Shown here piece after piece: positions 1 through 10,610 of a stretch of 16,930 nucleotides of DNA. Each line of letters begins with the position of its first letter. Positions within the stretch are counted from its first letter, which is position 1. The position numbers were made by a program, and so were the translations under genes. The notes beneath the pieces were generated by a model. The model had not been told where the DNA came from and did no database searches. It saw only the letters and a list, made by a program, of their open reading frames with translations. Source of the stretch: Saksenaea vasiformis B4078 (taxonomy: Eukaryota > Mucoromycota > Mucoromycetes > Mucorales > Saksenaeaceae); assembly GCA_000697055.1 (NCBI GenBank), contig JNDT01001168.1:1-16930 (forward strand), in the 5' to 3' direction.

Positions 1-1
1 T

Positions 2-67
2 CAACAACAACAACAGCAGCAGCAACAACAACAACAACAACTACAACAACAACAACAGCAACAACAG
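2..67 (+). repeat. CAA/CAG repeat encoding polyglutamine
   Basis: Twenty-two codons in the RhoGEF frame read 13 Gln, one Leu (CTA at 41-43), then 8 Gln. CAA predominates with interspersed CAG. The tract continues past the left edge, so its full length is unknown. It lies in the poorly conserved N-terminal region before the DEP domain and is probably disordered. Confidence 0.95.
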
Positions 68-3000
68 TCGATTCCCTCTTACCCACCTCCCGGTTATTCA
101 AGACCTCCGTCTCAAGATTACATTAGTACGTATCGTCCAGTCAGAATGCAGGAATCTTCAAGTCCAGTTTCTACACCATCTTCTGTCGAGTCTCCCAGTT
201 ACTCGAGCGCACGTACTCATCGACGTACTCCTTCGTCATTGAAGTACACCGTCCCAACAACCATCGAACGTCCAAAATATCATCAGATCAGTACGACATC
301 TGGAGGAAAAGAGGAAATTCCATTTATCCCCGTTTCGCCGGATACATCGGATGATGAGGATAACATTTTTACTGAGCCTGTTAGGAGAGCTGCTCCTTCT
401 CCACCTCCTGTTCCTGCTTATGAGACGCCCAAAACTCCGCCTCTGCCACCAGCTCACGATGTTACTGAAAAAGAAGAGAAAGAAGAAGGAGGCGAAGAAA
501 AAGAAGAGGGCAGTGATGAGAATTATGCACTGTTGTCTGTCATGTCGAAAGAGTTCATCCAAAAGATCAAGGCAGTGGAGCACGTCCGAGAGCTATTTTG
601 TGCCAATGAATATCCAGAATCGTTCACCGGTACTGAGGCTGTGGTAAGTTGGGAGCAGATGACAAGTTAAAATGATTACCAACCCTTCCACTTTTTGCTA
701 GACGGCTTTGCGAGCGATTCTGAAGGATAGAATACCTGAGGGGTACTGCATTGTGGTTGCCAATGCATTAATGCATGGTACACCACCTTTGTTTGAACCC
801 ATCCATTATTCCCAGAAGTCACTCATCAATGACACCGTGTATAATTCACCAGACGAACTCTATACGTTTGACGAAGATGCTTCGAGCGACGACGTGCCTG
901 TTGGTGTATTTACTAGTTTGACGAAATGTTATGTATATGGTTGTGATCCCAGCCAAGGGGGTTGTTATGCTCCAAGATGCCCCAACAAGCCCGAAATCTT
1001 TGAGGAAGACTTTAAGGTAAAATGGAGAGTTTGAAACGGTCGACCTGGTACCAATTTGGGCTTTTCTCCTTAGACGCAGACCAGTCTCTCTCGCCAAGCA
1101 TCGATCCGATCAACGGCCTCCACGGAAGCAATTACGGTAATCCATTTTTTTCCTGACAACCGAAAGAAGGTGGCTAACGTAAGATTTTAGTCCTATCCAC
1201 ACATGGCTTGGGCTCAAAGAGTACCTCGGGAGCTTCTTGAAAGTGTATCGAAGAGGGAAAGAGACCGACAGGAAGCAATCAATGAAATGATCTATTCGGA
1301 GGAAGTTTATCGTGACGATCTGGATACGCTGCATGATGTGAGTTATGATGTGTACAAACAATGTGTAATGACCTTTTTGTTCAGTTGTTCGTGACACCTC
1401 TGCTGGAGTTGAATATCATTGAGGCCAAGCGCCGGAATGATTTTGTGGAGGGCGTCTTTAACAATTACGCCGAGCTGCGGGATATTAGTGCGGCTTTGTT
1501 CAAAGATTTGTTGGAGCTTCAGCATCGCTATGATAAGCGTTGTATTCCTATGATCGGTGATGTTTTGGTTCAGCACTTTAGATATTTTGAACAACCTTTC
1601 ACCAAATACAGTCCCCAGGTGTCATTAGCGGAGTACATTGTCAAGGTAGAATGCCAGAACAACCCCGAGTTCCAGCGGTTTGTATCAGAAACAGAGAGAA
1701 ACAATGAACGCATGAGACGCCTTGCATTCCGCCATTTCTTGCTGAATCCTGTGACTCGTATGCAGCGCTATCCTCTGCTTCTTGAAGCTATCATCAAAAA
1801 GACTGACGAAGATAACCCTGATCATGCCTATTTGGTGCGGTGCAGAGATGTTATTAAGGCAATTGCTGCCAAGGCCGATCTTCAGGCGGATGTTGTGAAG
1901 AAGCGAGTGGAAATCCTAAAGTTCGACGACGCGATCACGTTTAAGCAAGGCGAATTCCATGATTTACAATTGGCTAACACACACCGAAAACTATACCATC
2001 AGGGGGGGTTGAAACGCCGTAATAACGGTATCGATGTGACAGAGAAATCAGATATTCATGCATTCGTATTTGATCATATCTTGCTGATGACAAAACCACG
2101 AAAGACCAGTGCTGGTGAGGAATATCGGGTTTGGAAACGACCCATACCACTGCAGATGTTGTTTGTGCAAGGCAGCAGTGATTATGGAGCAGGAACGAAA
2201 ACACAGCTGACGAACTTGACGGCTGGATCGATGACACAGGGAGCATCCGCTGGAGTGTCACTTGCGCTTTGTCATCTTGGTCAGCGTAGTACTGTTTATC
2301 CTTTCTTTTGCAGTACACCTGAGGAGAAACAGCAATGGGTGAAGGCAATTGAGGATGCCAAATCAGCGTTGAAAAAGCGTCAGGGTGAAAATGATGTGTT
2401 TGAGTTGCAAAGCCTCGATGATACCTCTTTCCGCTATACTAACCCTGGTGGTGCTGGAAGTGGTCAAGGCCGAATCAATTGTTCTGTGCCATTTGGTAAA
2501 TTAAACGTGACCTGTGGGTGATTCTTAACAATTTTATTTGTAGTTACAAAAGACAACGAACAAAAAGTGGCGATTGGTACGGACATTGGTGTGTATTTTA
2601 AGACAGTGGGGGATACCAAATCTCGACGCGTTATTCCTTGTGAAAATGTGACGCAGTTGGCAGTGATGGAGAAACATCATATCTTGTTGGTATTAACAGG
2701 TGAGACACTTCAAAAGAAGAAGAAGGAGAGTGAGCTGATAAGGTTCAATTTAGATAAATCATTGAAGGCTTATCCTGTGGATACTTTAAATTCGCCTAAC
2801 AATAGCAAGGCGCCTGACCGATTAGCGCAAGAAATTGCTCAGCACGTGAGCTTCTTCCAGGTTGGATTCTGCAATAACAAGGATCTATTGGTCTACAAGA
2901 AAAAGAAGAACACGTCGAGTATTTTTACTGCATTGGAACCGATCCATGATTTGCGTCGTCCAGAGAATCAGAAGCTTTTGACGCAACGAACAGGATTTTT

Positions 3001-3778
3001 GGGGCAGCGATCTTCACCGTCATGGTTCAAAAAGTACAAGGTAATATATGTCTGTTTGGTAGATTTTCTGTTATTCTGATATAGAATTTTAGGACTTCTA
3101 TGTTGGTGCGGACGCCAGCAATATTCACTTTTTGAAGCAAAAGCTGAATATAGTGTGTGAACGAGGATTTGAGATTATTGACCCCGAAAATTTAAGCGTG
3201 GGACGTGATATTCCCGATTCGGAAGACCCACAGTTTAATTTTGTACAGCGCCACACTGACCTGAAGCCGTTGGCAATGTATCGAATTCAAGACAAATTCT
3301 TGTTGTGTTATAACAAATTTGCATTTTATGTGAATAACCGCAATGGATCGTTAGTACAACGTGGACCTGGAAGGTAAGCGTGAAAGAGAAAAAAAAACAA
3401 AGTTTTACCAGGGTCTTATGATGTACGTATAGGTCTCCGCTACTGTGTGAGTGGGAAGGTAATCCTGACCATATTGTGTACCAAGATCCATACGTTGTTG
3501 CCGTCGATCCAAGCTTTATTGAAGTGCGACATGTAGATACAGTAAGTTATAAAAAAAAGAATTCAAGGGAGACCAAGGGACCTTACACATGCTTTCAGGG
3601 CGAGCTGGTTCAAATTGTTCCTGGAGACAACATCCGACTCACGTATTACAATGGTGGCGGCGATACGCCTGTCATTCACGGGTGCATGACACACAGCCAA
3701 CGACCAGATACACAACATCTTTTCCATCTCTGGTTAAATCACCCTCGTACTTCCAATAGTTCACAATTTCACAAATAA
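2..3778 (+). CDS. ROM2: ROM2-type Rho guanine-nucleotide exchange factor (DEP-DH-PH-CNH), 5' partial
   Basis: It loads GTP onto Rho1/Rho2-type GTPases at the plasma membrane (cell-wall integrity, polarity). Nine exons: 2-643, 702-1016, 1074-1136, 1191-1337, 1385-2495, 2544-3040, 3093-3373, 3433-3541, 3599-3778; about 1114 residues are visible. The frame is already open at the left edge, in a glutamine tract (13 Q, L, 8 Q), followed by a Ser/Pro-rich region and a Glu/Lys-rich acidic stretch. A DEP-like region (about residues 180-275, FTGTEAV/TALRAIL) precedes a Cys cluster (CYVYGCDPSQGGCYAPRC). DH (about 360-560) has HFLLNPVTRMQRYPLLLEAI, PH (about 583-720) ends in EEKQQWVKAIEDAK, and CNH runs to the C-terminus (VAIGTDIGVYF, LKPLAMYRIQDKFLLCYN, GELVQIVPGDNIR). 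The exon 5 donor at 2496 (GTAAAT) is preferred over 2514 because it gives a normal CNH start; both keep frame. The intron at 3542-3598 is stop-free. ROM1 and ROM2 cannot be separated here. Confidence 0.94.
3542..3598 (+). other. Stop-free 57-nt intron in the RhoGEF CNH domain
   Basis: The donor is GTAAGT after codon ACA and the acceptor is TTTCAG. The length is a multiple of three and no in-frame stop occurs, so retention would add 19 Lys-rich residues. Splicing restores the CNH sequence VRHVDT-GELVQIVPGDN, which fits the family, so it is called an intron. Confidence 0.85.
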
Positions 3779-3779
3779 A
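3774..3779 (+). terminator. AATAAA overlapping the RhoGEF stop codon
   Basis: A canonical AATAAA hexamer includes the TAA stop at 3776-3778. It could serve as a polyadenylation signal, but cleavage is not shown. A short inverted repeat follows at 3791-3819. Confidence 0.3.
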
Positions 3780-4270
3780 TGGTCGATTTTCAGTTGAGAT
3801 TAAAAAAAAGTTCTCACTGTTTGTGTTCATGTTAAATGTTACTGCTCAGAATTACGTATACTGAATGATTGGAAGCGAAAGACTAGTCTCGTGTTTTGAT
3901 ATATAAGCTGTCGCCTTATACGTCTTTATATTCATAATCAAAAAGCAGCCGTTATCAATCTTCCTTTTTTGTGTGATGGCCGGTGCTGTCACAAGGTAGA
4001 GGTTTCAATGTCATTACCATCTCTGAAACACAACCATACAGAGTGTAACAATGGTTCCAAACGGTTTTTTGGTTAATGCTGAGACTAAAAAAAAAAGAGC
4101 TCAGGCACACAAAAAAAGACTAATACACACACATAAGACACAGACATATAGACTTACAGCATACACTCATTCCTCCTGCTCCTTCTTCTTCTTTCTTTTT
4201 CAATAATTCTGACATTCCTTTCTTTCCTCTTTTACTTCTTCCCTGTTGTCAATCAACTTTTTTGACCAGT
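3779..4270. other. Intergenic region between RhoGEF and RhoGAP genes
   Basis: No convincing coding segment or RNA gene is seen. The left part is the RhoGEF 3' flank with A-runs. The right part, about 4165-4265, is strongly C/T-rich on the plus strand (repeated CTTCTT and TTTCTT) just before the RhoGAP ATG at 4271, as expected for a fungal promoter/5' leader. Confidence 0.6.
3791..3819 (+). repeat. Inverted repeat with A-rich loop in the RhoGEF 3' flank
   Basis: CAGTTGAGA (3791-3799) pairs with TCTCACTG (3812-3819), leaving one bulged T and an A-rich loop. This could form a small hairpin in the 3' UTR. A weaker look-alike (CTGAG, A-run, CTCAG) lies near 4080-4107. No function is implied. Confidence 0.4.
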
Positions 4271-6565
4271 ATGACTACTGATCATGAATGGGTAGATTTT
4301 CTTCATTCACAATCCAACCATACTTTTACAACCGTAAGAAGAGCCTAGAAAAGGTCGTTTATACTCATTTCTTTTTTGAAGGACTGTCTATCCAATCAAT
4401 CAAATTCAAAATTGACGCACGATGCCGATCAAAAAGGCAGTTGGTGCGAGTTATGGGACGATAAGAAGAAAATTCGTTATTATTATCATACACCTTCAGG
4501 AAAAACAACCACATTAGTTCCAGTAGATCAAGAAATTGTTAAAATTGGGGTAACCATCTGACAGCCAAAATAACCCCACTTTCAGCTTCTAATTTTCTTA
4601 TTTACGGACACAGACACCCGACTTATTTCCGACTCCAACAAAATATAATCGTGCTGGTGCACTCGATTTAGCTACAGTGGATCGTCGTATACATTCATTG
4701 GAGGATAAATCTGCCATTCCAAATAATACGAAACAGATAAACTCGCCCGTGCGAATGCAAAGCCTCCGTACTTCTCAGGTATAGCTTGCATTCGAGACGT
4801 CTCAAGGGGATCCTGACCTGCATTTCAAAAACAGAAGAATAATAACACAAAACTACACCGACGTTTCTCTCACTTCTCAAAATCCCGTGCTTCTGTTGTA
4901 TTTACTCGTACAAAACAAGATGATCTCAAAGGTTCGCAATCATCTGACTTTCCTACCCCTTTTTTTCTGATATCTGTATATAGTAATTACACCGCCGCCA
5001 CCAGAAACGTACGTCAACTTTGCATGAACTAGCTACGGTTATTAATCCCTTATATATACAGATTTGTACCTCTTCCTGGTATTAGTCAATTTTCCATTGA
5101 TGGTTTTGCACAAAAACATTTCGCCATACATAAGCGAGGTCTTTTTCGACGAACCGTTCCTATCGATGAAGTTTTACGATGGACAAAGGTAAACTTTATA
5201 TTTAAAAGAAAAGGAGTCATGTATTAACGCGGGAAATCATAGGAATCCTTAAAACAACCTTTATTAATGTTGACCAAGGACCTTCATAAAGACGCTATCA
5301 AATGTTTCAAGATTATCCAACTGGTCATGGGTGACAGGCCTCAACCTCGCCAGTGGAATGAAATTGAACATTTACAAACGCTTTTGGCTTCCGGCATCGT
5401 CCATATTCAGCTGCGAGACGAAATCTATGTTCAACTATGTAAACAATTGCAGAGCAATCCAAGACCGTATGTTACTCGTGAACTGTTTTCATGTCTTTCT
5501 GACGTTATTATTACTATTATCAGTGACAGTATAAAGAAAGGATGGGAAATTTTTTGTATCGTTAGCGAGATGTTCCCACCATCCAAGGATCTTGAATCCT
5601 ACATTACTGATTTTGTCAGACAGCATCATCGGGTCCAGGAAAACCGTGTTAATGTCATCAGTCAGCATGTTTCTGCAAGACTTCAACGCATTTGTGCCCG
5701 AGGCGCCAAAGGCAAGGTGTTGACCGCCGCCGAAATCCAAAGAGCAAAAGTAAACCTACTCCATCATCCGATCATCCCCATTGACCCGCCCTTTTTTCTT
5801 CTTTCCCTTAAAAATTGTACAGGAAGCTCCATTCAATCCATCTGTTTTTGGTGAATCATTGGAATTCATCATGACTTTACAAGATGGTTCGCTCAAGATA
5901 CCCAAAATTATCTCATTCCTTGCTGATGCTGTGCATCAGCTTCATGGCCAGCGCTCTGAAGGCATCTTTCGTGTTCCTGGTGACGCTGATGCGGTGACCG
6001 ATTTGGTAAGTTTATACTATCCTCCATTAAACTGTTCTCTAAAAAAACATTAGCGCATTCGTATCGAAAATGGTCGATTTGATCTGCATGGCATCTCAGA
6101 CCCTAATGTGCCGGCATCCTTACTAAAGTACTGGCTGCGTGATCTTGCAGAACCCCTTATACCGACGGAGTACTATGAACGTTGCATTGAATATTCCGAC
6201 AACGCTGAGAAAGCCATTGAACTGGTGAATGCACTCCCGGAATTGAACAGACGCATTGTGTTGTACATGATTGGGTTTCTGCAGGTAAATGGTGTAACCA
6301 TGATCGGGATTCGACCAACTAAACCAATATGATATAGAAATTTACAGATCCCAACGTAACTCAACGTACATTAATGAATGTGTATAATCTTGCCATGGTC
6401 TTTGCCCCCAACTTTCTACGATGTCCTTCGGAAAGTTTGACTACTGTCTTTCAAAATTCACGCTACGAACAGGCCTTCCTAAGGACATTGATACATGAAA
6501 TGCACGTTGACAAGAATCAATGTGCATACAGTCCCATACGTGTAGTGGGCATAAGACGATCATAA
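4271..6565 (+). CDS. WW-MyTH4-RhoGAP protein (ARHGAP39/Vilse-like)
   Basis: A Rho-family GTPase-activating protein that stimulates GTP hydrolysis, opposing GEFs such as its neighbour. Eleven exons: 4271-4333, 4382-4549, 4614-4778, 4835-4931, 4984-5008, 5062-5188, 5243-5466, 5524-5749, 5823-6005, 6054-6284, 6338-6565; 578 residues. The N-terminus (EWVDFL..., then GSWCELWDDKKKIRYYYH) aligns from memory with the two WW repeats of animal ARHGAP39, but both are degenerate (see findings). MyTH4 (about 178-350) includes LRDEIYVQLCKQLQSNPRP and GWEIFCIVSEMFPPSKDL. RhoGAP (about 370-570) has the arginine finger in SEGIFRVPG (Arg about 415), then LLKYWLRDLAEPLIP and NLAMVFAPNFLRCPSES. The 25-nt exon (ITPPPPE) rests only on splice sites and frame. 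The 6337/6338 acceptor is chosen over CAG at 6347 because it gives KFTDPNVTQRTLMNVYNLAMVFAPN. The partner GTPase cannot be told from sequence. Confidence 0.9.
5467..5523 (+). other. Stop-free 57-nt intron in the MyTH4 region
   Basis: A canonical GTATGT donor and ATTATCAG acceptor flank 57 nt that read through in frame, giving 19 hydrophobic residues if retained. Removal joins NPRP to DSIKKGWEIFCI, which matches the spacing usual in MyTH4 domains. The junction falls inside a Pro codon (CC/T). Confidence 0.72.
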
Positions 6566-6803
6566 AATAATAGCCTATATTTTCTTTAGTAACCTTATCT
6601 CCTCTTTTTTATTCTTTTTCTTTTTAAACCAACCTAATAATAATCTGTTTTTGTACATAACAACGTCCGGGGTTTATCCTTTTCGTTGACAGATGCGGGA
6701 CGTAAAATCAGACTGCTTTTTGCAACTCAGAAGCGATCAAAAGCCACACGTAGTACTCACATCTCTTTTTTTTTCCTTTGTATCATTCACCGCATCAAAT
6801 AAT

Positions 6804-7902
6804 ATGTCCGCTCACTGCAAGACCGTGCTCGCTTCCAAAGTCTCTGCCTCGTTCAGGTAAAAAGAGAGCGAATATTCATCCTTTATATCATGACTGACAT
6901 TTTGAAAATAGAAACCAGATCAAGGCTGATATCAAGGAACGTAATATCCGTCCAAAGTTGGTCGGTTTCCTCGCAAATGAAGATCCTGCTGCGATGAAAT
7001 ATGCTGAGTGGACATCCAAGACATGTGCTGAAACTGGCGTGGATTTTGAGCTGCGTAAGGTGAACAAGCAGGATTTGGAAGAAAACATCACAGAAGCCAA
7101 TGAAGATGCTTCTGTGAATGGTATTATGGTTTACTATCCTGTGTTCGGCGGTAAGCAGGTAAGAAAGATCGGGATGGCATCATTTCATCCATTTTCAACT
7201 TTGTTCCTGTTAGGATTTGTATTTGCAGAGCTGTGTGAGTGAGCTCAAGGATGTCGAGGGTCTATGCCACAAATTCGTTTACAATGTCTATCATAACATC
7301 CGTTTCATGAATACGGAAGAGACCATGAAATGCATTATTCCCTGCACACCTTTGGCCATCGTCAAGGTAAAAGAAAGATAGGATGCGCTTAATCTGGGTG
7401 AACTAATACAAATGGACAGATTCTGGAATTTATTGGTGTTTACAACACCGTGCTGCCCTATGGCAACCGTCTCTATGGACGTACCATCACTGTGGTGAAC
7501 CGTAGTGAAATCGTCGGTCGTCCATTAGCCGCCATGTTGTCTAATGATGGTGCCAAGGTGTACTCGGTTGATGTCAATGGCATTCAGTTGTTCACCCGTG
7601 GCACTGGTATCCACCTCACCGCACACAAGGTCGAGGATATCGATGCCAAATTGGAGGAAGTTGTTCCACAGTCCGATGTGGTGATCACCGGTGTCCCCAG
7701 TCCCAAATACAAATTACCCACCTCTTTGTTGAAGGATGGTGTCATTGCTATCAACTTCTCCTCTTCAGCCAACTTTGAGGATGATGTCAAATCCCGCGCT
7801 TCCATCTTCGTTCCCTCTGTTGGAAAAGTTACTGTGGCTATGTTGGAACGCAACTTACTTCGCCTTTACGACTATCAAAACAACATCATGGAGAAGAAGT
7901 AA
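6804..7902 (+). CDS. MTD1: NAD+-dependent 5,10-methylenetetrahydrofolate dehydrogenase
   Basis: A cytosolic one-carbon enzyme that oxidises 5,10-methylene-THF to 5,10-methenyl-THF with NAD+, feeding purine synthesis. Four exons: 6804-6856, 6912-7158, 7214-7366, 7420-7902; 311 residues, close to the roughly 320 of yeast Mtd1. It starts MSAHCKTVLASKVSASFR. The folate-binding domain shows PKLVGFLANEDPAAMKYAEWTSKTC and NGIMVYYPVFGGKQ. The NAD-binding part has TVVNRSEIVGRPLAAML, VYSVDVNGIQLFTRG and VITGVPSPKYKLP. The exon 3 acceptor is placed at 7213 rather than at CAG 7228, because this restores DLYLQ, matching the DQYLQ-type motif; the alternative is in frame and would drop five residues. The gene is short, compact and intact. 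Confidence 0.96.
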
Positions 7903-7995
7903 AAAAAAGTAGTTTTTTCTGGTTTTGTTTTCTTTTGTATGTGATACCTGCATCGTTCAAAAATATATAAATCTCATTTTTTAGAAGTCTAAATG

Positions 7996-8001
7996 AATAA
8001 A
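7996..8001 (+). terminator. Possible MTD1 polyadenylation hexamer AATAAA
   Basis: AATAAA lies about 95 nt after the MTD1 stop in an A/T-rich 3' flank. No cleavage evidence is available. Confidence 0.3.
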
Positions 8002-8024
8002 TAGGATCAATGGAAGAATAATAC

Positions 8025-8592
8025 TTAGAGAGGAGCAACACTTCCGACATCCGTCTTCCGAGCCGGGGTTTGCGTGGACCGTGCGCCGATAATCCTATTC
8101 TTTGTCAACTGTCGTTCAGCACTGGTTGTGTTAGGCAGCATTCAGGATAGGGAATAATAATTGCTTCTACGTTCCTACCTCCTTCCGACGTTTTGGTTAT
8201 TTCGCCTCGACCATTATCGGAATCAATAATATATAACCTACCATTTACCATGGTTATGGATATTTTCAGTTGACTAAGGAGCGATGAGAGGGAATCCTTA
8301 TATAAGCGTGCAGTGTCATTACCAACGATGGATATTTAGATCGAGAGAGACAGTAACATTGTTCTTTAGCGAAGACAGGCATCTGGTCCGTCTACGAGCA
8401 TGCTCCGAGTTCGATTCGCTTCCCTGTGGAGATATCCCTAAAGAACAACTCTATCTGTGGTATGCATCGCATAAACCATCAGTACATCGTTACTCCTTAT
8501 AACCCTAATCATCACAAGAAGGCATACGATGCGTCATTATGGATACGGTAGCTCCTCGATAAGTTCACACTCCTTTTTTGATTCTCAGTCAT
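8025..8592 (-). other. Unassigned minus-strand open segments, possible small or decayed gene
   Basis: Several short open stretches lie on the minus strand between two plus-strand genes. One, about 8592-8514, begins with an ATG and reads MTENQKRSVNLSRSYRIHND. A second, about 8454-8394, reads IELFFRDISTGKRIELGAC. A third, from about 8274, includes MVNGRLYIIDSDNGRGE. A last one, about 8111-8025, ends in RKTDVGSVAPL-stop (TAA at 8027-8025). A GTAGAA donor after GGRN and a GACAG acceptor before LTKNRIIG join the last two in phase with a 62-nt intron. The earlier joins need an atypically long intron (about 125 nt) or weak sites. I recognise no family. A relic or chance open frame is as likely as a working gene. 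Confidence 0.22.
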
Positions 8593-8880
8593 TTCCAGCC
8601 TTTTATCATGCCACATCCACGAGCTACAGCTATATGATATATAGAGTCGATCTCAATCATTTTTCAACTCTCAGTAACTTCAGCCTTTAGCCAACCTTCC
8701 TGAGCGTCGAGCCTATTTGCAGGTCTACTGTAATGGTATGGAGTCGTTGAACGAGAATTAGCCTGCGATTTTTGAGATGCCGATGGACGTCATGACTGTG
8801 GGCTGTCTGGGAGACAATTCCCTTTTTGGGTCGTTTTCTCTCAGCAGGAAAATCATTCCAGTCACCTTCGTCCCAAAAAT

Positions 8881-10610
8881 ATGCCACGCGAAATCATTAC
8901 ACTTCAAGCGGGCCAATGTGGCAATCAAAGTAAAGTTCATGTGTTTCATTCCATGAACCAGGATTAATTGCATACTTGTTTAGTTGGTAGCGAGTTTTGG
9001 CGACAGATCTGTGCGGAACATGGCATAAGTAGGGATGGTACACTGGAAGATTTTGCGACAGAAGGAGGTGACAGAAAAGATGTCTTTTTCTATCAGGTAC
9101 AGTAGACAGAAAAACGAACATGGAAATATATAAGACAGAGCACTGTTGCAGGCTGATGACGAACACTACATTCCACGCGCCATCCTCCTTGATCTTGAAC
9201 CTAGAGTAAGTGCCCTTGCACGTAGATGTAACACAGAGCGAATTGACGGAATCCTAGGTGATCAATACCATCCGCGAGTCACCTTTTGCGAATTTGTATA
9301 ATCCGGAAAATATTTACGTATCCAATGATGGTGGTGGAGCAGGAAATATCTGGTCTTACGGTTACTCGTCTGGTGAAAAGGTGTACGAAGATATCATGGA
9401 TATGGTAGATCGAGAAGCCGATGGAAGTGACTCCCTCGAGGTAAAAAAAAAAAAGTGGAGGAGGGATGAAAAGGATCATATGATTCAAACGGTTTATCAG
9501 GGGTTTATGCTTCTTCATTCGATCGCAGGCGGAACAGGTTCCGGTTTGGGATCATTCCTCTTGGAAAAATTGAATGATCGCTATCCAAAGAAGTTGATAC
9601 AAACCTATTCCGTATTTCCGAATTCAGAAGAAGTTTCAGACATCGTTGTCCAACCTTACAACAGTATACTTACATTAAAACGACTTATCTGCAATGCCGA
9701 CAGCGTGGTAAGATCACGGCAAAGTCAAATTGGGGAACTTCAGAAAGAATCTTACGTCCATTTAGGTTGTTTTAGATAATGCAGCGTTAGCTCGAATCGC
9801 CACCGACAGATTACACATCCAAACGCCCACATTTGAACAGACAAATCAGCTCGTATCAACAGTCATGTCTGCGAGTACGACGACTTTGCGATATCCAGGC
9901 TATATGAATAACGATCTTGTTGGAATCGTTTCCTCTCTGATGCCAACCCCACGATGCCATTTTTTGACAACCGCATATACGCCATTTTCAAGTGAACAGG
10001 TCGAAAAAGTAAGAAAGACAATTATGCTTGTGGTTTGGATTAATCTCATTTGCTTCAGGCAAAAACGATTCGCAAAACAACGGTGCTAGATGTGATGCGA
10101 CGGTTACTACAGCCTAAAAATCGTATGGTGTCTACCGTACCATCAAAACGTAGCTGCTACATTTCAGTATTGGATATTATCCAGGGTGAAGCTGATCCAA
10201 CCGATGTGCATAAATCCCTCTTGCGTATTCGTGAAAGACGTCTTGCACAGTTTATACCTTGGGGACCAGCAAGTATCCAGGTAGCTTTATCTAAAAAGTC
10301 ACCCTATGTTCAGACACCACATCGTGTGAGCGGTCTCATGCTAGCAAACCATACCAGCATAGCTTCAGTAAGTATTATGTTTTACACCAAAGTCATCCAC
10401 TGATACATTGATCTATTACAGCTATTCAAGCGAACGTGCGATCAATATGATCGTCTCCGGAAAAGAAATGCGTTCTTGGAACAGTACAGGAAAGATTCCA
10501 TGTTTTCGGACGGTCTGGACGAGTTTGACGATTCTCGACAAGTTGTACAGGAATTGATTGATGAATACGAAGCGTGCGAAACTCCAGATTATAGCAGCCG
10601 CGTTTTATAA
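8881..10610 (+). CDS. TUBG1: Gamma-tubulin
   Basis: Nucleates microtubules in the gamma-tubulin complex at spindle pole bodies. Eight exons: 8881-8929, 8984-9096, 9152-9205, 9258-9440, 9501-9707, 9766-10008, 10059-10367, 10422-10610; 448 residues, the normal full length. The N-terminus [16 protein letters not shown] is diagnostic and fixes the start. The joined protein then shows [32 protein letters not shown] and [16 protein letters not shown]. The GTP-binding tubulin signature [10 protein letters not shown] is at about residues 142-151. Further on are [42 protein letters not shown] and [14 protein letters not shown]. The 60-nt intron at 9441-9500 is stop-free, but DSLE-GFMLLHS is the conserved junction. 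No damaged motifs were seen. The fungal locus is often named differently (for example mipA or gtb1). Confidence 0.98.
9441..9500 (+). other. Stop-free 60-nt intron in gamma-tubulin
   Basis: The donor GTAAAA (followed by a long A-run) comes after GAG and the acceptor is TTATCAG. The length is a multiple of three and the frame has no stop, so retention would add 20 Lys/Arg-rich residues just before the nucleotide-binding segment. Conservation of DSLEGFMLLHS supports removal. Confidence 0.9.

Larger units (their letters stand above)
7903..8880. other. Intergenic region between MTD1 and gamma-tubulin genes
   Basis: About 1 kb, larger than most gaps here. It holds the MTD1 3' flank, the weak minus-strand candidate at 8025-8592, a 72-codon plus-strand open frame at 8284-8502 that I do not trust, and the gamma-tubulin promoter. 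GTTCGATTC at 8411 resembles a tRNA B box, but no T-stem or acceptor stem forms around it. No repeat or mobile element was seen. Confidence 0.6.

Noticed and set aside
146..670. Start of the first gene at ATG 146
   Set aside because: The frame is open upstream to the window edge and encodes a polyglutamine tract, so the ATG is an internal Met of a gene truncated by the window.
2496..2520. Reading on through GKLNVTCG to the TGA at 2519 as the RhoGEF C-terminus
   Set aside because: This would cut the protein before its CNH domain. A GTAAAT donor at 2496 and TAG acceptor at 2543 keep phase and continue into a clear CNH sequence.
8025..8090. Resemblance of the minus-strand tail (ARSTQTPARK) to the histone H3 N-terminus (ARTKQTARK)
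   Set aside because: The match covers about ten residues, sits just before a stop codon, and no other H3 sequence follows on that strand.
8405..8422. tRNA B-box-like GTTCGATTC
   Set aside because: Flanking bases do not form a T-stem, and no A box or acceptor stem lies at the right distance.
8284..8502. 72-codon plus-strand open frame upstream of gamma-tubulin
   Set aside because: No recognisable motif, no splice-linked neighbour and no domain-like pattern. The opposite strand is also partly open, so chance is the simplest explanation.
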